A stretch of 6,276 nucleotides of DNA, from contig JALOQH010000035.1 of NCBI GenBank assembly GCA_025453475.1, positions 1 to 6,276 of the forward strand, read 5' to 3'. The notes beneath the pieces are model-generated. The model was not told the DNA's origin. It was given only the letters and a program-made list of their open reading frames with translations, and did no database searches. Made by a program: the position numbers and the translations under genes. This document shows, piece by piece, positions 5,462-6,276 of the stretch (its first letter is position 1; the number at the start of each line of letters is the position of its first letter). The DNA comes from an archaeon. Its GTDB lineage: Archaea > Nanobdellota > Nanobdellia > Pacearchaeales > GW2011-AR1.

Positions 5462-5482
5462 AAAAAATTCATCATTTTCGGC

Positions 5483-5513
5483 TTTTTATTGTTTATTATA
5501 CTCAAAAATATAC
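5483..5513 (-). promoter_or_regulatory. Promoter region of the MBF1-like gene
   Basis: Several TATA-like stretches overlap in this A/T-rich segment on the minus strand: AACAATAAAAA (5483-5493, centred about 27 bases before ATG 5461, fitting a leaderless message) and TATAATAAAC (5491-5500, implying a leader of about ten bases). No Shine-Dalgarno precedes the start. Which box is used cannot be decided by eye. The remaining gap to the upstream gene (5514-5556) shows nothing else. Confidence 0.45.
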
Positions 5514-5556
5514 GGCAATTATTTTGGAGTATTTGGAGATTACCTTGCAGACAGTC

Positions 5557-6249
5557 TTATGTAAAAGTTTTCTTCTGGAAAGTCGCGCCGAATATCTCTT
5601 TTTCAAGCTCTTCGAGAGTGACTACCTCTGAAACTATTTTCTTCTCATCGATAACTATTGAAGGGGTGGAAGATATGCCGTAAACTTCTTTCGCAAGTTC
5701 AATTGAAGCTATATCCAGATTCGATGCAATTGGAATAAGCAGAATCTCATTCGGATAGGCATTCTTTAAATCAGTCAGCAATCTCCCGTAAAATGCCTGC
5801 TCGCCTCTTTTCTCAGCGTCTTCTGTGGAATAATCAAAGAAGTAAGTCACTGTATGGAAGCTCTTGCATCTCGTTTTTGTGCTTATTGCTTCATTCCAAA
5901 GCATTATTCTCAATAAATCATATCTTTTATGCATTGAAATCATCACTTGCCTTGAAAATTGCGTGGAGGAGTCGTATTTCTCAAGTCTCTGCGCTTCCCC
6001 GTATATCTTGTCCGCAAAAGCGAATATGCTCTTCACAGCCAGGTCGCAGCTGATATTGGAGTTTTGCAGCATGGAGTATCTTAATTGCTCGTCAACCATG
6101 TTTACCTCGGAATTCATCAAATTGAATTCGAGCTTCTCAGCTCTCTGGCTCTCCAGGAAATAACCAAGGATAACCCCAATTCCAAATATGACGATTGTGA
6201 ATACAAGAGCCTGCCAGAATACGTGCTTGTTGCTTTGAAACATTACCAT
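5557..6249 (-). CDS. Membrane-anchored thioredoxin-fold protein without CXXC
   Basis: The 230-residue product has one N-terminal membrane helix (about 12-31), then a helical region (35-120) and a C-terminal domain (130-222) with a thioredoxin-like layout. That domain has strand HTVTYFFDY (132-140), helix, strand EILLIPIAS (168-176), helix ASIELAKEVYGI (181-192), the cis-proline motif STPSIVI (194-200, Pro196) and strand KKIVSEV. The CXXC redox motif expected after the first strand is absent. The only cysteines are C68 and C128, outside the usual active site; they could form one structural disulfide. The domain probably faces outward. ATG 6249 is chosen because GGGGG lies eight bases upstream; a second ATG at 6243 is too distant. 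Loss of redox catalysis is inferred. I recall similar proteins in DPANN genomes annotated only as thioredoxin-domain or hypothetical. Confidence 0.83.
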   Translation of the reverse strand: MVMFQSNKHVFWQALVFTIVIFGIGVILGYFLESQRAEKLEFNLMNSEVNMVDEQLRYSMLQNSNISCDLAVKSIFAFADKIYGEAQRLEKYDSSTQFSRQVMISMHKRYDLLRIMLWNEAISTKTRCKSFHTVTYFFDYSTEDAEKRGEQAFYGRLLTDLKNAYPNEILLIPIASNLDIASIELAKEVYGISSTPSIVIDEKKIVSEVVTLEELEKEIFGATFQKKTFT

Positions 6250-6276
6250 TTGTAGTTCCCCCGTATCATCTTATAC
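6243..6276 (-). CDS. Possible C-terminal end of an upstream gene
   Basis: A minus-strand frame entering from the window edge encodes the last residues YKMIRGNYKW and stops at TAA 6243-6245. It would overlap the start of the thioredoxin-fold gene by seven bases, a common arrangement for translationally coupled genes, and no promoter for that gene is visible in the window. Ten codons are too few to prove coding or suggest a product. Confidence 0.3.
   Translation of the reverse strand, partial: YKMIRGNYKW

Noticed and set aside
5079..5683. Plus-strand ORFs of 161 and 78 residues opposite the HTH and thioredoxin-fold genes
   Set aside because: They are shadows of genes with clear domains and proper start signals on the minus strand; their hydrophobic look comes from antisense charged codons.

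Overview
The window looks like archaeal chromosome, most likely from a small-genome DPANN lineage (Woesearchaeota/Pacearchaeota-like). The main evidence is an archaeal RNA polymerase subunit L, a RadB-type recombinase paralogue and an MBF1-like HTH factor. TATA boxes also sit about 25 bases before start codons, as in leaderless archaeal transcripts, and there are large N-glycosylation-rich surface proteins of a style I recall from these genomes. The lineage call is from memory of protein style, not from a search. No mobile element, CRISPR array, tRNA or rRNA is visible.

Every supported gene is on the minus strand, so the biological order runs from high to low coordinates. First comes a possible last-codons fragment of an upstream gene (6243-6276). 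It overlaps the start of a membrane-anchored thioredoxin-fold protein with no CXXC motif (5557-6249). Next is an MBF1-like HTH protein without the usual zinc ribbon (4826-5461), followed 19 bases later by a 37-residue protein with nine cysteines (4693-4806). The 126-base gap 4567-4692 holds a nested two-stem hairpin, an imperfect direct repeat and the rpoL promoter. Then come rpoL (4309-4566) and radB (3504-4199), each with a TATA box placed for a leaderless message.

The left part is envelope-related. A 421-residue two-pass protein (2198-3463) has extracellular Ig-like domains and a cytoplasmic helical tail built from three repeats. After a 103-base gap with a promoter comes a very large surface protein (2094 down to base 1). 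It runs off the window after 698 codons and has no stop codon here.

The right and middle genes belong to transcription and DNA maintenance (HTH factor, RNAP subunit L, RadB); the outer genes are cell-surface or membrane proteins. No defence system or metabolic pathway can be read from this window. The items most worth a second look are the small nine-cysteine protein beside the zinc-ribbon-less MBF1-like factor, the nested hairpin before rpoL, and the architecture of the giant surface protein (HGPYYY-like cytoplasmic head, acidic linker, ten-sequon array, EF-hand loop).
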